This document shows positions 63,271-64,000 of a stretch of DNA of 64,000 nucleotides, in pieces. The position numbers were made by a program, and so were the translations under genes. Where the stretch lies: NCBI RefSeq assembly GCF_014653785.1, contig NZ_BNAS01000007.1:89123-153122 (forward strand), in the 5' to 3' direction. This DNA is from Promicromonospora soli (GTDB taxonomy: Bacteria > Actinomycetota > Actinomycetes > Actinomycetales > Cellulomonadaceae). The notes under the pieces are model-generated. The model was given only the letters and a program-made list of their open reading frames with translations. It was not told where the DNA came from and made no database searches. Numbering within the stretch: position 1 is the stretch's first letter; every line of letters starts with the position of its first letter.

Positions 63271-63942
63271 ATGGAAATTGTCGTTGTCGGCAGGCACACG
63301 GACGTGGCAGAGCGGTTTCGCCAGCACGTGGAGGACAAGCTCGCGAAGGTCGAGCTGCTGTCCCCGTACGTACGTCGGGTGGATGTGGAGGTGACGCACG
63401 AGAACAACCCGCGACTCTCCGAGAGTCGTGAACGTGTAGAGCTCACGCTGCGCGCGAAGGGTCCGGTGATCCGCGCCGAGGCAGCAGCGGACGACCGCTT
63501 CGGCGCCCTGGACCTCGCCATCGACAAGCTGAACGAGCGGCTGCGCCGCGCCCGGGACCGTCGCAAGGACCACCGGCACAACAAGGTGCTCGCACCCGTG
63601 GACGTCCGCCCCCTCGACGAGATCCTGACCGACGACGGCGGCTCGGCGAACGAACCCGAACCCCAGATCTCGAGCCCGGCGGCGCTGGCCGAGCCGGGCG
63701 ACTCCGTGGAGACCACGATCGGCGACTCGCCCGTCGTGATCCGCCAGAAGCTGCACCACGCCGACCCGATGACCCTCGACGACGCCGTCTACGAGATGGA
63801 GATGGTGGGCCACGACTTCTACCTGTTCATCGACAAGGAGACGTCGCGCCCGTCGGTGCTCTACAAGCGCAAGGGCTGGGCGTTCGGTGTGATCCAGCTC
63901 GACAACCCGTGCGGTACCGCTCCGGTCACCAACCTGACGTGA
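63271..63942 (+). CDS. hpf: Ribosome hibernation-promoting factor, long form
   Basis: This 223-residue protein has the N-terminal ribosome-binding domain (MEIVVVGRHTDVAERF..., about 1-105), an acidic linker, and the C-terminal dimerisation domain (about 155-215, MTLDDAVYEMEMVGHDFYLFID). The long form makes 100S ribosome dimers in resting cells. The ATG at 63271 matches the family start; GGAG lies 11 bp upstream. Confidence 0.95.
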   Translation: MEIVVVGRHTDVAERFRQHVEDKLAKVELLSPYVRRVDVEVTHENNPRLSESRERVELTLRAKGPVIRAEAAADDRFGALDLAIDKLNERLRRARDRRKDHRHNKVLAPVDVRPLDEILTDDGGSANEPEPQISSPAALAEPGDSVETTIGDSPVVIRQKLHHADPMTLDDAVYEMEMVGHDFYLFIDKETSRPSVLYKRKGWAFGVIQLDNPCGTAPVTNLT

Positions 63943-63945
63943 CTT

Positions 63946-64000
63946 CGCCGAGGTAGAACTGTGGCGAGATAGAACTGGGGCGGAGGTGCTGATCGGCACC
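63946..64000. repeat. Inverted-repeat family B, left part (cut by window end)
   Basis: Just past the hpf stop, units AGGTAGAACTGTGGCGAGAT and AGATAGAACTGGGGCGG repeat the building block of the arms at 55957-56074. The window ends in GGTGCTGATCGGCACC, which could be the loop stem of the full element. Confidence 0.55.

Overview
This is a 64 kb chromosomal segment of a high-GC Gram-positive actinobacterium. Gene order and protein content fit Micrococcales, most likely the Cellulomonadaceae/Promicromonosporaceae group (inference). The main evidence is the block hom-thrC-thrB / rho-rpmE-prfA-prmC-wecA-atpI-atpBEFHAGDC-DUF2550-nucS, a class Ib nrdHIEF operon with NrdR boxes, actinobacterial NucS instead of MutS/MutL, and a large set of plant-polysaccharide glycosidases. 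No rRNA, tRNA, CRISPR array, prophage or transposase was seen.

Layout. 1-5.6 kb: end of a phosphoribosyltransferase gene, a PAP2 phosphatase, an unusual NarL-type two-component pair, a DUF4386 membrane protein behind a double palindromic operator, and a class III aminotransferase closed by a perfect palindromic terminator. 5.6-9.7 kb: nrdHIEF. 10-11.4 kb: a serine hydrolase. 11.5-36.5 kb: a carbohydrate island. It holds an ABC transporter operon with a GH31 alpha-xylosidase and a GH1 beta-glucosidase, a divergent LacI regulator, a second (Lpl-type) ABC operon with two tandem copies of its binding protein, a GH3 enzyme with an inserted domain plus a YesL-like protein, then AAC(3), VOC, GNAT and DUF402 genes, and finally a NagA-like deacetylase divergent from an aldo/keto reductase and a GH42 beta-galactosidase. 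36.5-56 kb: nucS, the ATP synthase operon, cell-wall and translation genes, rho and threonine biosynthesis, all on the minus strand. 56-64 kb: secA, a cation/proton antiporter, a YcaQ-like glycosylase, comF and hpf.

How it works together. Copies of one palindrome, with core TCGAAGCGCTTCGA, lie just downstream of the predicted -10 boxes of both ABC operons, the GH3 gene and the reductase/GH42 unit. This suggests a single LacI-family regulon. Alpha-xylosidase, beta-glucosidases and beta-galactosidase, all without signal peptides, are the set needed to take apart imported galactosylated xyloglucan oligosaccharides in the cytoplasm. Neither ABC operon encodes an ATPase, so a shared MsiK-type ATPase elsewhere is expected.

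Most unusual features: an in-frame PrmC-Sua5 fusion, a GH3 with a beta-trefoil-like insertion, a coupled 47-codon upstream ORF ahead of the xylosidase operon, a sensor kinase with an extra C-terminal membrane anchor and exported domain, atpB without a normal start codon, and two families of long dispersed inverted repeats.
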